DNA of 64,000 nt from Pseudomonas beijingensis (GTDB taxonomy: Bacteria; Pseudomonadota; Gammaproteobacteria; Pseudomonadales; Pseudomonadaceae), in assembly GCF_030687295.1 (NCBI RefSeq), contig NZ_CP117425.1, forward strand, positions 5,212,001 through 5,276,000, written 5' to 3'. How positions within the stretch are numbered: position 1 is the stretch's first letter; each line of letters opens with the position of its first letter. Made by a program: the position numbers and the translations under genes. This document shows positions 8,342 through 16,513 of this stretch, one piece after another. Under the pieces are notes generated by a model. That model was given only the letters and a program-made list of their open reading frames with translations, had not been told where the DNA came from and made no database searches.

Positions 8342-8650
8342 ATGAGCCAACACCTGACGACATTTGACATGGCGGCACTACTCGATAGCGACGAAGCAAT
8401 CAGTGAGTACCTTTCTCAGGTGCTAGCTGATGGTGATAGCGAGGAGTTTCTCCGAGCGATCGGCTATGTCGCCAAGGCCCGAGGCATGGCGCAAATCGCT
8501 AAGGACTCTGGCATGGGGCGAGAAAGCTTGTACAAGGCGTTCGCCCCCGGGTCAAAGCCGAGATTTGATACCGTACTCAAGGTCATTCATGCGCTAGGCA
8601 TTGATCTTCATGCTCAGCCTGGACATGCGGCTAATCATTCACCTGCCTGA
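8342..8650 (+). CDS. higA: HigA-type antitoxin
   Basis: A 102-residue DNA-binding antitoxin. The N-terminal ~40 residues would bind the toxin; residues 45-95 form a Cro/CI-type helix-turn-helix ('MAQIAKDSGMGRESLYKAF' then 'PRFDTVLKVIHALGIDLH'), the hallmark of HigB-associated 'addiction module antidote' proteins. AAGGAG lies 10 bases before the ATG, inside the end of the toxin gene. It is intact while its toxin frame is broken in three places, so as read it is an orphan antitoxin and could still repress the operon promoter. Confidence 0.85.
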   Translation: MSQHLTTFDMAALLDSDEAISEYLSQVLADGDSEEFLRAIGYVAKARGMAQIAKDSGMGRESLYKAFAPGSKPRFDTVLKVIHALGIDLHAQPGHAANHSPA

Positions 8651-8664
8651 CGATCGGATTAGAT

Positions 8665-8737
8665 ACCGGGGACACACCACGATTTTGAGTTCACTTGTAA
8701 TCGACCGTCTCATAATCGTAGTCGGTCCCGTTCTCCT
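8665..8737. repeat. palindromic repeat, copy 5
   Basis: Arms CCGGGGACACACCACGATTT and ATAATCGTAGTCGGTCCCG flank the most consensus-like loop of the set (GAGTTCACTTGTAATCGACC). It follows the antitoxin stop by 14 bases. Confidence 0.85.
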
Positions 8738-8745
8738 CTTATGAA

Positions 8746-8771
8746 ACGGGCGGTTCATAAGTCGCCCGTCT
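8746..8771 (-). terminator. terminator-like hairpin
   Basis: ACGGGCG and CGCCCGT pair across a 10-base loop just after the stop of the minus-strand gene at 8775. On the minus strand it is followed by a T-containing stretch without a strong T-run. Confidence 0.55.
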
Positions 8772-8774
8772 TCA

Positions 8775-9062
8775 TTATTCCGCCGCCTGCGCCCGCAATC
8801 GTCTTCCAATCACATCCATGACATCACAACCATCGCGTAACGATGTGGTCAGCAATTTACAAAAATCAGTCAGTACCACCGTGTCTGAGCTGATGTCCGA
8901 GCGGAACGCGATATTTTCCAAGACTTGGGTCACAGTGCGGATGCGGTAATCGGCGGTTTCGAAAAGGACGTCCAGAGGCGCTTCGGTGTCGATGAGCAGG
9001 GTTGCGGGGATGCAGTCGATGCCGGTGATGGGCATGTATCGGGTCATGAGCAGTACCTTCAT
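8775..9062 (-). CDS. small Pseudomonas-type protein, unknown function
   Basis: A 95-residue acidic protein without signal or membrane segments. 'PLDVLFETADYRIRTVTQVL' and the Ala-rich C-terminus ('GRRLRAQAAE') resemble small lineage-specific Pseudomonas proteins (DUF3077/DUF6124-like), but I cannot assign it firmly. The start is uncertain: ATGs lie at codons 1, 6 and 10, and no strong Shine-Dalgarno site precedes the first. The gene is preceded by an unusually structured leader (9108-9183), which suggests post-transcriptional control. Confidence 0.65.
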   Translation of the reverse strand: MKVLLMTRYMPITGIDCIPATLLIDTEAPLDVLFETADYRIRTVTQVLENIAFRSDISSDTVVLTDFCKLLTTSLRDGCDVMDVIGRRLRAQAAE

Positions 9063-9107
9063 TCAATTGACAAGGACTACCACTCAAACGTCGCCAAACG
9101 AAAGGGT

Positions 9108-9183
9108 GGCAGCTGTGCTCGGGTTGGCGAACCGGGAATGAAAGCGAACCGGCAGACTCGAAAGTCTCCCGCACACAGCTGCC
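9108..9183 (-). ncRNA. candidate structured 5' leader RNA
   Basis: Upstream of the small gene at 8775-9062, the minus strand can form a closing stem of 10 base pairs (GGCAGCTGTG at 9183-9174 with CACAGCTGCC at 9117-9108). Within it is a perfect AGACT-TTCG-AGTCT hairpin with a UUCG tetraloop (9167-9154), and a GGTT-CGCC-AACC hairpin follows. This is a three-way-junction-like layout 45 bases before the start codon. I recall similar motifs before small Pseudomonas genes but know no named Rfam family. Confidence 0.45.
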
Positions 9184-9628
9184 ATAAAGCAGTCTGCAAC
9201 TGCAAAAAAGCCCCGCAGTGTAGCAGGAGCTTCTGCGCTTCATTCAATCGAGTCGCCAAACCCGAATCGCCATCTGGGCGACAGGAAGACAATAGGTTGT
9301 ATATCCAAATGCTGCAATGCACCGGTTTCCGAGGTTTGTGTAGGAATTTGCGTCAATGCCTTTCGCGGCACAAGTTCGAGCCTTCATAAGCCGTAGCGAA
9401 GGGACAGACGTTAAAAATTAATCTGTCTCCTTTTCCTCGTGTCCACTTTTCTCTCGCGGCAAGACCCGCCGAGAAGTGTCCCAGACCCAAAATTCCCGTG
9501 AAATGGCAGACGAGCAGCACCGAGCAGATTCTGGAGAGAGTAGTATTCCGGAATGTTTGCCTTCGACAGCGGGCATGCCCATCTTTTGGGCTAGCCCACT
9601 TCATATGCACAAATATTAAAAAAACGAT
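9184..9628. other. intergenic region, inverted repeat only
   Basis: About 445 bases without a supported gene. At 9399-9425 GGGACAGA and TCTGTCTCC form a short inverted repeat around an AT-rich loop, resembling shortened arms of the local palindrome family. Short frames here have no coding features. Confidence 0.5.
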
Positions 9629-10747
9629 CTATTCATCAATTAGACCTTCCCGTTCCAGAACAAGCCTTATTTCCTCAAATTTTGCACCAATATTTCCTGC
9701 TGGGAAGCGAATCTGACCCAACCCTTGAATATTTGAAAATTCCTGGCACCCCTCCTCCAAAAGTACTATTGCCTTTGTAAAGCCGAGCCTTCCTTGAAAC
9801 AATCCAACCTCATGTATAACGTTAGTTCGCGCCTCCATAGCTCCGTCAGCTTGTTCATCTTCTGCCGTCATCACAACAAATGCAACAGCCGCAGATTCAA
9901 GCATTTGTGTCAGTCGCTGAATATTTGTTATGCCGGCTACAGGAATGCGATTAAACTCATCATAAGGAAGGCCAAGTCTGTCTTTAACAAAATCTTTTAA
10001 ATCGCGCCAAGCTGGAGACCTACCGTGACCGATAAAAACATTTGTACCCACCATAGAATTTTCCTTCATTTTTTTTGTTTGACGCTGGGAATAAGAAAAA
10101 GCTTTCTGCATTACGATTAGCAAACTGCTGCAAGCTGAAGATGGCGCTTTTAAATTCATGCACTCAGCCATCACCTTGAGGTGAGGCGGAGTCATTATCC
10201 CCTGACTCACGGCTAACGAATCGCGTGAAGAAAAACTTTTTGGCCTCACAAAAGATATAAAATTGGTTTCGCTAAGCTGTCGTATTTTAGCCAGCTCATC
10301 TAAAAGTGTTTTATAAAATGGCTCGCCAGTTGCCTCAGACTCAACTGTTAGCAAAACCTCCAGCTCCCTTTTTATTTTATCAAATAATCTCACCCCTTCT
10401 AGATGATATTCTTTATAAAGAGATAAATCCGGATTACCAGCCATTCGGTGAATTTCGTTGTACACATCATCAAAAGCGTACTCCGCCCAGTGCCCACTTG
10501 TCCCACGGCCCAGCATGCTTTCAGTACCCCACTCAGAGCTGAAGTGAGCCCCAGGCGGCGGGGTTTCTAAATTGTCGTAATAGATCTTTGAATGATGGCC
10601 TATCCAGGATCCAGACCATGATTTTCCAACCTTTACCTGCGCCTCCATCAAAGCCGCAATTGGAGTTTCATCCAGCTCTTGGCCTTTTGAAATGTAGTCG
10701 TTAATTTTCGAAATTAATGTGCCAATTTCGACGTATACCTCGTCCAT
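9629..10747 (-). CDS. TIR-like (PF10137/CAP12-type) effector protein
   Basis: A 372-residue, AT-rich gene. The C-terminal ~145 residues match the TIR-like nucleotide-binding domain: 'NVFIGHGRSPAWRDLKDFV' (first strand and loop), 'ESAAVAFVVMTAEDE', 'ARTNVIHEVGLFQGRLGF' (with the conserved Glu) and 'EGCQEFSNIQGLGQIRF'. In CBASS/Pycsar-like defence this domain consumes NAD+ when triggered. The N-terminal ~225 residues are an unassigned sensor-like region. The ATG at 10747 is preferred to the TTG two codons earlier. No cyclase gene is adjacent, so it may act alone as a defence protein. Confidence 0.75.
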   Translation of the reverse strand: MDEVYVEIGTLISKINDYISKGQELDETPIAALMEAQVKVGKSWSGSWIGHHSKIYYDNLETPPPGAHFSSEWGTESMLGRGTSGHWAEYAFDDVYNEIHRMAGNPDLSLYKEYHLEGVRLFDKIKRELEVLLTVESEATGEPFYKTLLDELAKIRQLSETNFISFVRPKSFSSRDSLAVSQGIMTPPHLKVMAECMNLKAPSSACSSLLIVMQKAFSYSQRQTKKMKENSMVGTNVFIGHGRSPAWRDLKDFVKDRLGLPYDEFNRIPVAGITNIQRLTQMLESAAVAFVVMTAEDEQADGAMEARTNVIHEVGLFQGRLGFTKAIVLLEEGCQEFSNIQGLGQIRFPAGNIGAKFEEIRLVLEREGLIDE

Positions 10748-10978
10748 GCTCAATATCCATTCTTAGTGATGAAGGCAAATAATAGCGCATTGGAAGCAAA
10801 CAGCCACCACCCGAATACCCCTCTAAAAGTGAGTCGCTAAGCGGCAAAGGACAGGTATTGCCGATGAGAGCCGGACAACGGCGGACAACGGCGACAGATT
10901 TATTTTCTAGCAGTCTGCCAGTTGATCCAATCGATGGAGCTCGCAAAAATCTTTCCCTTTTTCCGTCCCCTTTTTTCC

Positions 10979-11554
10979 GATGTCGAGATGACCCGTAGCG
11001 CTCCCCATTTCACCAACTTGTATTGTGTCCGGCACTCGACCGAAAGCCGAAAGCAACAACGAGTCACAGATTCAATCGCCAAAAAATAAGCTCAGTCGTC
11101 AGTCCGCCAGACCTGAACGTGCCCCCTGGTTGCTGGCGAGCAACCTGAAGCATAGTGAGTGGAGTCCGGCGAAAATCGTTGCGATTTATAAAAGGCGCGT
11201 GCAGATCGAAGAAAGCTTCCGGGATATAAAAATGAGCATTTGGGGTTGGGGCTGAACTAGCATAGAAGCCGTTGCCCTCGGCGCATTGACGCGCTGCTGT
11301 TGATTGCGGCTCTGGCCGACTGCCTCATATTTCTGACAAGGCTACAGGCACGTGAAGGCAAATTGGAACAGCTTTTATCGAAGCAACAGCTAAAAAGATA
11401 GACGGGGGCTTTCGTTGTGGCGCTTAGAGCTGGAATTGGCGTTGCTGCACGGACTTTGGCGGACGAGTACATTTAGAATAATTCGAGCAGGCCCTGCGCG
11501 ACGAAGTGCATTATCAGGCGCAGAACCTGGAGTAAATTTGTGGGCCCCCTTCAG
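10979..11554 (+). mobile_element. decayed 3' fragment of an IS10-like element
   Basis: This plus-strand stretch matches the C-terminal half of the intact transposase at 16804-17961: DVEMTRSAPHF, LYCVRHS, then in another frame LSRQSARPERAPWLLASNL and YKRRVQIEESF. It is interrupted by a stop after SIAKK and further frameshifts downstream. It ends at 11554 with GTAAATTTGTGGG...CTTCAG, the same terminus as the full copy. The signature Arg lost in the full copy is still present here (YKRR). The left half of the element is missing, so it cannot move by itself. Confidence 0.8.
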
Positions 11555-11649
11555 GGTCTGTCCCGTTTTTTCGCATAAATACAGGGTTGATTTTGACGGG
11601 AAAAAGGTGGCGGTGTCATATTCGCCACACATTGAAGACTGGCTCCCCC

Positions 11650-12525
11650 TTATGTATCCCGCCGCGCTATCCACTGAGTATGCTCACGTGAAAATGCATT
11701 CTCTGCATCACCAACAAATACAGAAAGCTCGCCATCCTCCATATCACTGCTGGCGGATTGCCGAATAAATCCAATCTCATGAGCGGTAAGCGCATAAGAA
11801 ACAGCTAGCTCTTGATATCGCTTCGCCTGTATCCAGCTAAGCATACTTGCTGACAAAGTCACAAACACATCGGTCGGCCAATAAGGCGCGGAAGAGAACT
11901 TAATTTTACAAAGAGCCAAAATAATCGCAACAACGATAACTGTAAACAACAAAAAATAAAACAAAGCAGCTTTACGCTTATTGAAGGCAGCTTTTTTTGC
12001 ATACCACGTTCGCTGCTCTACAATCCTGTTATCTCTATAATACGCTTGCCGATCAGCGGTCGAGAGTTGACGTACTCGCTCCATTTCATCGGTAATTTGA
12101 GACTCATCTAAATGCGTACTCAAACTGCCAGCCACGTCTTTGTTCGAGTCTAAAACCTGCTTAAGTCGGAGAACAAAGTTGTGGCGATCCTGTTCGTCGG
12201 GATTAGTAAACGGCTCAGCCTTGGTGATGAATCGCCACGTACTTGTTTTGACAGACTCAGCCAAAGCTCGGGCCGAATACCAGTGTCTATCCGGCTTAAC
12301 AACATACAGATAGATGGCACACCCAAGCGCACCCAAGAGAACTAACGCCTGCGTAATAGCCGCCCATGGACACGACGAATTCGCTACCGAAATAACCGTC
12401 GCCAAAATGAGAAAACCCATGTTCCATTTTAGAGCATTGAAGTACGCTTTCTGTGAGTCGGCAGAAAGATCAGACGCTGATTTGTAGATAGCAGGATATT
12501 CGGAGTGATTCACGCAACCATCCAA
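11650..12525 (-). CDS. SLATT/DUF4231 membrane effector protein
   Basis: A 291-residue protein with two pairs of membrane helices: 'MGFLILATVISVA' with 'ALVLLGALGCAIYLYVV', and 'ALFYFLLFTVIVVAIILAL' with 'VFVTLSASMLSWI'. Between and after them are the conserved 'NRIVEQRTWYAKKA' and the C-terminal 'SREHTQWIARRD', typical of SLATT-domain (DUF4231-like) proteins. These are predicted pore-forming effectors in nucleotide-sensing conflict systems. It starts with TTG (12525) or GTG (12513), 5-17 bases after the stop of the TIR gene, so the two form an operon. Pore formation is inferred from family predictions. Confidence 0.8.
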   Translation of the reverse strand: MDGCVNHSEYPAIYKSASDLSADSQKAYFNALKWNMGFLILATVISVANSSCPWAAITQALVLLGALGCAIYLYVVKPDRHWYSARALAESVKTSTWRFITKAEPFTNPDEQDRHNFVLRLKQVLDSNKDVAGSLSTHLDESQITDEMERVRQLSTADRQAYYRDNRIVEQRTWYAKKAAFNKRKAALFYFLLFTVIVVAIILALCKIKFSSAPYWPTDVFVTLSASMLSWIQAKRYQELAVSYALTAHEIGFIRQSASSDMEDGELSVFVGDAENAFSREHTQWIARRDT

Positions 12526-12530
12526 GTCAA

Positions 12531-12938
12531 TTAAATATACAGGCGAACAGCGTCGATTACACTTTGGCTATTCCAGTTCACCATAACGCGTGCAGCTTCC
12601 TGAACTTTTACCGGCAGCCTTTCCTGCCCCCAAGGTCGAATCCCTATAATCGTCTTATTCATCCTACGCGCCTCGGATATCTCGTAGTCGATCCAACCAC
12701 TATGAGCCGCATACATACCAGCGATGATCAATACACCCTGAGCTGGATTCATCTGGCGAGTAATACCTGCCGCCAGCCCAACTGTTGTTTTATCTGGCAA
12801 CGCATGGGTGCTAGGAACACTGCAATTTTTCCAAGAAAAATTTGGCGCCGCATCAAACCAGCTTTCGAGTGTAAGGTAAGCTTGTTCATATTGCCAAGCA
12901 TGGCTAATGAAGAGCATACGGGTCTTTAAATCAGGCAT
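12531..12938 (-). CDS. ThsB-like TIR domain protein
   Basis: A 135-residue single-domain protein. 'KTRMLFISHAWQYEQAYLTL' is the first strand and helix, 'VLIIAGMYAAHSGWIDYEIS' holds the central strand and the Trp/Glu region, and 'KTIIGIRPWGQERLPVKVQE' follows. This is the MTH538/ThsB TIR-like fold, which in Thoeris makes an NAD+-derived signal. GAGGGG lies 4 bases before the ATG at 12938; an upstream in-frame start would add 42 unlike residues. It precedes the SLATT gene by 5-17 bases. A signalling TIR plus membrane effector is the inferred arrangement. Confidence 0.8.
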   Translation of the reverse strand: MPDLKTRMLFISHAWQYEQAYLTLESWFDAAPNFSWKNCSVPSTHALPDKTTVGLAAGITRQMNPAQGVLIIAGMYAAHSGWIDYEISEARRMNKTIIGIRPWGQERLPVKVQEAARVMVNWNSQSVIDAVRLYI

Positions 12939-13431
12939 TAATCCCCTCACAATTTTTGTTCCAGACCATGATAGCCCAACGATACCACCCCCAAAGCTCA
13001 AGAGACAAAGGTTATCAGTGCGCTTCAGAAGCACAGCGGGAAAAATGTTATAGAGAACGTACACTTCGAACTGAAATGCTCAGAGGCAAAAAAGTCGGGC
13101 GATGATCAGCTGTCACGTGCACCACTGGGGTCACTTAAGGCCGCTCCATTTCAAGTTGATAAATTCCAGCAAAATCAATGGCTTAGAGGCAATTGATAAT
13201 CTCGCAAGCGACACACCACCAGATGTGAATGCTGGCATCGTCAATGCCCGCTGTCTATCGCTGCACCGTTTACCGCTCAACCCGATGATAGCAAAGTGCT
13301 CAACCCCTCTCCCGCCCCGCCCACTCGAACCACGTACAGGAAGCATAGTCGATGACGCAAAAAAATAAATCTGTCCCCTTTTTCCTTTTTCGTATCCCCT
13401 TTTTTGTCCCCTTTTTTGCGGTGACGAATAA
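12939..13431. other. intergenic region, homopolymer-rich repeats
   Basis: A stretch of about 490 bases. At 13362-13421 there are three tandem TCCCC-TTTTTT-type units, beginning AAATAAATCTGTCCCC, related in sequence to the palindrome arms. Short frames on both strands between 13102 and 13368 lack coding features and ribosome-binding sites. Confidence 0.5.
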
Positions 13432-13659
13432 TCAGCCCCTAAAAGTAACGTGTCCTATACCGGCGGTGGCTATGGATATTAGCTCATGCTGGTGTTTCAT
13501 CGAAACATCCGAAAGCGTCAGATGAGACCCACCCTGCAATGCTGCGGCGGCAAGAGATACAAGTTCGTGTTGATGCTTTGCTTTCGCGGAGAGCTGTAAA
13601 GCGGCTCCTGCGGTAAGAATGGCTACCAGTTCGTGTTGATGCTTCATTGCTAAACCCAT
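13432..13659 (-). CDS. small protein of three KHQHEL repeats
   Basis: A 75-residue product built from three imperfect repeats: MKHQHELVAILTAGAAL, KHQHELVSLAAAALQGG and MKHQHELISIATAGIGHVTF. Each has a His-rich start followed by a hydrophobic I-A-x-A-G run. The last ends 'AGIGHVTF', a pattern I recall from short repeat proteins in other gammaproteobacteria (x-L-V-x-I-A-x-A-G-x-G). A perfect AAGGAG five bases before the ATG supports expression. It lies among TIR genes. Function unknown; no domain name can be given. Confidence 0.7.
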   Translation of the reverse strand: MGLAMKHQHELVAILTAGAALQLSAKAKHQHELVSLAAAALQGGSHLTLSDVSMKHQHELISIATAGIGHVTFRG

Positions 13660-13848
13660 TGTCGCTCCTTAAGGCGGCCCATGCCGGTCATCCGTAATAC
13701 CCCAGCCCAAACCAAATTGCCACTACGCCGGTAGCGATGGGGCCTAGGCCGACACACACCACTTATTGACATTCGGACATCACGCTGGGCAGCGCGCGGG
13801 TTGCTACGGCGGTCGCCGCGAGAGGTTAGCGCCAATTAAACAATTGAC

Positions 13849-14667
13849 TCATTCTTCTTTTCCGGATGGCTTGCGCGACCTTGTATGTTTGGAAAAAATG
13901 ACCATCCTATACTTAGAAAGAATATCTTCAACCACACTTCGCTCCACTCCTAGTTCTTCTGCCTTCCGCAAAATTTCCTGGATGGTTACAGCGTCGTTAT
14001 TCGCAAGCTCAACTATGAAGTCCTCCGCCGGTTTAAAACCACTTGTAAAACTAGGCGACTTATCTGCAGCGACCGCCTGCCTGTGCTCAAGCTCTCTGAC
14101 TCGACTTGATAATGACCGCGTATTGGATAATATTTCTGCAAGTATACTTTGCTCTGACCTTGGCTCCACATTTTCCGCTTGAGGAGTATTTTCAATGGCC
14201 TCTTTGAACTTTTTATCAAACTGAGGCCAGTACGTATCAAACACCTGACGTAGAATTCTTTCATCAAGCCGACTTTGGTCAAGACATGCATTTAGAGAGC
14301 AAGTCAGCCCCCACATAGAAGTTCGCTCTGGAAATGTGTGATTGAACTGCGCCAAGGGATCCTCAATTTCACTGCTCTGCAAATCTATCAAGAAAGTGCA
14401 GACTCGATTTGTGCTTAGCCCTTTGGCAAGCGCCCCAGTTTCGAACAATATCCAAGGCTTATTTTTGTTCTCTTGTGTTAAGCAAACTATCCCGGCTGCG
14501 GTATCCTTCAACTGATCTGAGATTTCAGAAAACCAAATAGCGCCTTTGTCAATATCACGTGTAGATATCCAAGGCTGTGAAGCCTGCAACACGCACTTTA
14601 TCCAATCGCTGATCAGCTCTGCGACTACCTTGCTACGCTGACCAGACCAGCTTACGAAGACCTTCAT
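13849..14667 (-). CDS. TIR domain protein (TIR_2 type)
   Basis: A 272-residue protein. Residues 1-150 are a TIR domain: 'KVFVSWSGQRSKVVAELI', 'PWISTRDIDKGAIWFSEI', 'GIVCLTQENKNKPWILFETG', in which the Glu of FETGALAKG corresponds to the NADase catalytic position in bacterial TIRs. The C-terminal 120 residues contain a helical, partly coiled segment and no named effector or sensor. GGAG lies 7 bases before the ATG at 14667; an ATG four codons upstream is less likely. It probably cleaves NAD+ in response to phage or another trigger, inferred from family behaviour. Confidence 0.8.
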   Translation of the reverse strand: MKVFVSWSGQRSKVVAELISDWIKCVLQASQPWISTRDIDKGAIWFSEISDQLKDTAAGIVCLTQENKNKPWILFETGALAKGLSTNRVCTFLIDLQSSEIEDPLAQFNHTFPERTSMWGLTCSLNACLDQSRLDERILRQVFDTYWPQFDKKFKEAIENTPQAENVEPRSEQSILAEILSNTRSLSSRVRELEHRQAVAADKSPSFTSGFKPAEDFIVELANNDAVTIQEILRKAEELGVERSVVEDILSKYRMVIFSKHTRSRKPSGKEE

Positions 14668-14789
14668 TTTCAGCTCCATGCGACATGATCCAAGCTGAGC
14701 AATGTCGCATAGCCACCATGCAAAAATCTACCACTCGCATCCGCATCCGGTAACGGAGGGCGGCGTCTAACTGGAAATCAAATACGGAA

Positions 14790-14853
14790 ACCGGGGACAG
14801 ACCACGATTTGAGTAACCGAACCGTATCACAATTGTAGTCTGTCCCCGTTTTC
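14790..14853. repeat. palindromic repeat, copy 6
   Basis: Arms CCGGGGACAGACCACGATTT and AATTGTAGTCTGTCCCCG. The outer 12 bases of each arm pair perfectly. The loop (GAGTAACCGAACCGTATC) differs from the other copies. It lies upstream of the TIR gene and of the HsdR-N-like gene. Confidence 0.85.
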
Positions 14854-15023
14854 CTTGACGTCGGAGCGCTCAGCTCTGCCTTGGCTCCATCCTCGCCGCC
14901 TCTATCGCTCTTAGACTGCTTGGCCATCCAGCCTGGATAAAAATCCAGTATCGGGTAAACCTAACAAGTAGTAGCGTTAAGCCTCTATTGGCCCATTCGG
15001 GAAAATGGCTACGGAGCTAGGAA

Positions 15024-16109
15024 ATGGAATTTATAGAACGCTTGAACGCAATGTCGGCGAAGGTGAATCAGTTAGCATCAACAATCCAAACTGAGGAAGC
15101 AACTAAGACCGCTTTTGTAATGCCATTCATTCACACAGTGCTTGGCTATGACGTTTTTGACCCTTCCGAAGTCGTGCCCGAATACATATGTGATATTGGT
15201 ACAAAAAAAGGCGAAAAAATTGATTACGCCATCCTAAAAAATGGCCAGATTCAGATTCTTATTGAAACTAAAAAAATTGGCGAGTCGTTGAATATAAATC
15301 ACGCGAGCCAGTTATTCAGATACTTCCATGTCACTACCGCCAGAATATCAATCCTAACTAACGGCAGACTCTACCGATTCTTCACCGATTTAGACGCGCC
15401 CAATAAAATGGATGAAAAACCATTTCTGGAGATAGACCTTTTAGATATCGACGAACACGTGATACCTGAATTGCAAAAGCTCACAAAATCAGCATTTGAC
15501 GTTGAATCAATCATTAACGCAGCAGGTGAATTAAAGTACGTAGGCCAGATAAAAAGGGAAATGGCCGCCCAGTTCACCCAGCCCGACGATGATTTTGTGC
15601 GCTTCTTTGCTTCTCGGATCTATGAAGGTGTGATCACTCAAAAAGTAAGAGAGCAGTTCGCGCTTCTTACCAAAAAAGCTGCATCTCAGTTCCTAAACGA
15701 TCAAATTAACGATCGCTTGAAGTCCGCGATCAGCGGCGTTCCGCTACCGACTCCAGCTGAACGGGTTGTGTCCGCGAGCCAGCCAGAAACAAATGACGCG
15801 CCTGAGGATCGAGTCCTTACTACAATGGAGGAGCTGGAAGGTTTCCATATCATAAAGGCGATAGTGCGCACAGTGATCGACTCGAAGCGAATCGCACACA
15901 GAGACACCCAGAGCTACTTTGGAATTTTATTGGATGATAACAATCGAAAGCCGATCGCCAGACTCCACTTCAATAGAACCCAAAAATATCTAGGCGTTTT
16001 CGATAAAGACAAAAATGAAACTCGACATCCTATTAATTCACTTGATGAAATCTATGAGTTTTCGGACTCCTTAAAAGAGACGATCACCTTTTACCACGGG
16101 CAGGCTTGA
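15024..16109 (+). CDS. orphan HsdR-N-like PD-(D/E)XK nuclease protein
   Basis: A 361-residue protein. Residues 30-150 resemble the N-terminal nuclease domain of type I restriction subunit R: 'EEATKTAFVMPFIHTVLGYD', then 'EKIDYAILKNGQIQILIETK', where D and E-T-K give the catalytic D...ExK. The helicase motor, HsdM and HsdS are absent, so this is not a complete restriction system. The C-terminal ~110 residues ('FHIIKAIVRTVI...') form a separate domain I cannot name. GGAG lies 7 bases before the ATG. Such stand-alone proteins are common in prophages and defence islands. Confidence 0.75.
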   Translation: MEFIERLNAMSAKVNQLASTIQTEEATKTAFVMPFIHTVLGYDVFDPSEVVPEYICDIGTKKGEKIDYAILKNGQIQILIETKKIGESLNINHASQLFRYFHVTTARISILTNGRLYRFFTDLDAPNKMDEKPFLEIDLLDIDEHVIPELQKLTKSAFDVESIINAAGELKYVGQIKREMAAQFTQPDDDFVRFFASRIYEGVITQKVREQFALLTKKAASQFLNDQINDRLKSAISGVPLPTPAERVVSASQPETNDAPEDRVLTTMEELEGFHIIKAIVRTVIDSKRIAHRDTQSYFGILLDDNNRKPIARLHFNRTQKYLGVFDKDKNETRHPINSLDEIYEFSDSLKETITFYHGQA

Positions 16110-16297
16110 AATAATAAATCCCAGTCTATTGCCTAAAACCCAAGGACTGAAATATACGAGTTTCTAGGACGATTGTTTGAGGATCAGACAAATAAACGTG
16201 GTCTGTCGCCGTACTCCTACAAGACCAATGGTGGCATTTTGGCTCGGATTGGGGTATCACGGGATGACCGGCATAGAGCCGGATCAAGGAGCTAGAG

Positions 16298-16513
16298 ATG
16301 TCTGATGTAAATCATGAAATTTATCAGCAAGCTTTGGTTGCGGTAATCGCAGCCGCGCAAGAGCAGGGAATGGACCCGGCAAAACTGATAGATCGAGCAA
16401 GCGAAATCTTGAACGACTCAAGCAATAAGGCTCTATTCATCTCGGAGCGAGACGTAGAACATGTCGAGCTAGAGCTAAGCTTGGCGTTCACTAAGATAAA
16501 GGGCTTGTGGTAG
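16298..16513 (+). CDS. small hypothetical protein
   Basis: A 71-residue acidic protein (MSDVNHEIYQQALVAVIAAA...) predicted to be helical, without signal or membrane segments. A perfect AAGGAG six bases before the ATG makes translation likely. It is about 190 bases after the HsdR-N-like gene on the same strand and about 150 bases before a palindrome copy and the IS element. No family recognised. It could be a regulatory partner of a neighbour, but nothing in the sequence shows this. Confidence 0.65.
   Translation: MSDVNHEIYQQALVAVIAAAQEQGMDPAKLIDRASEILNDSSNKALFISERDVEHVELELSLAFTKIKGLW

Noticed and set aside
13102..13368. Overlapping frames on both strands upstream of the TIR-SLATT pair
   Set aside because: Neither has a ribosome-binding site, motif or plausible composition.
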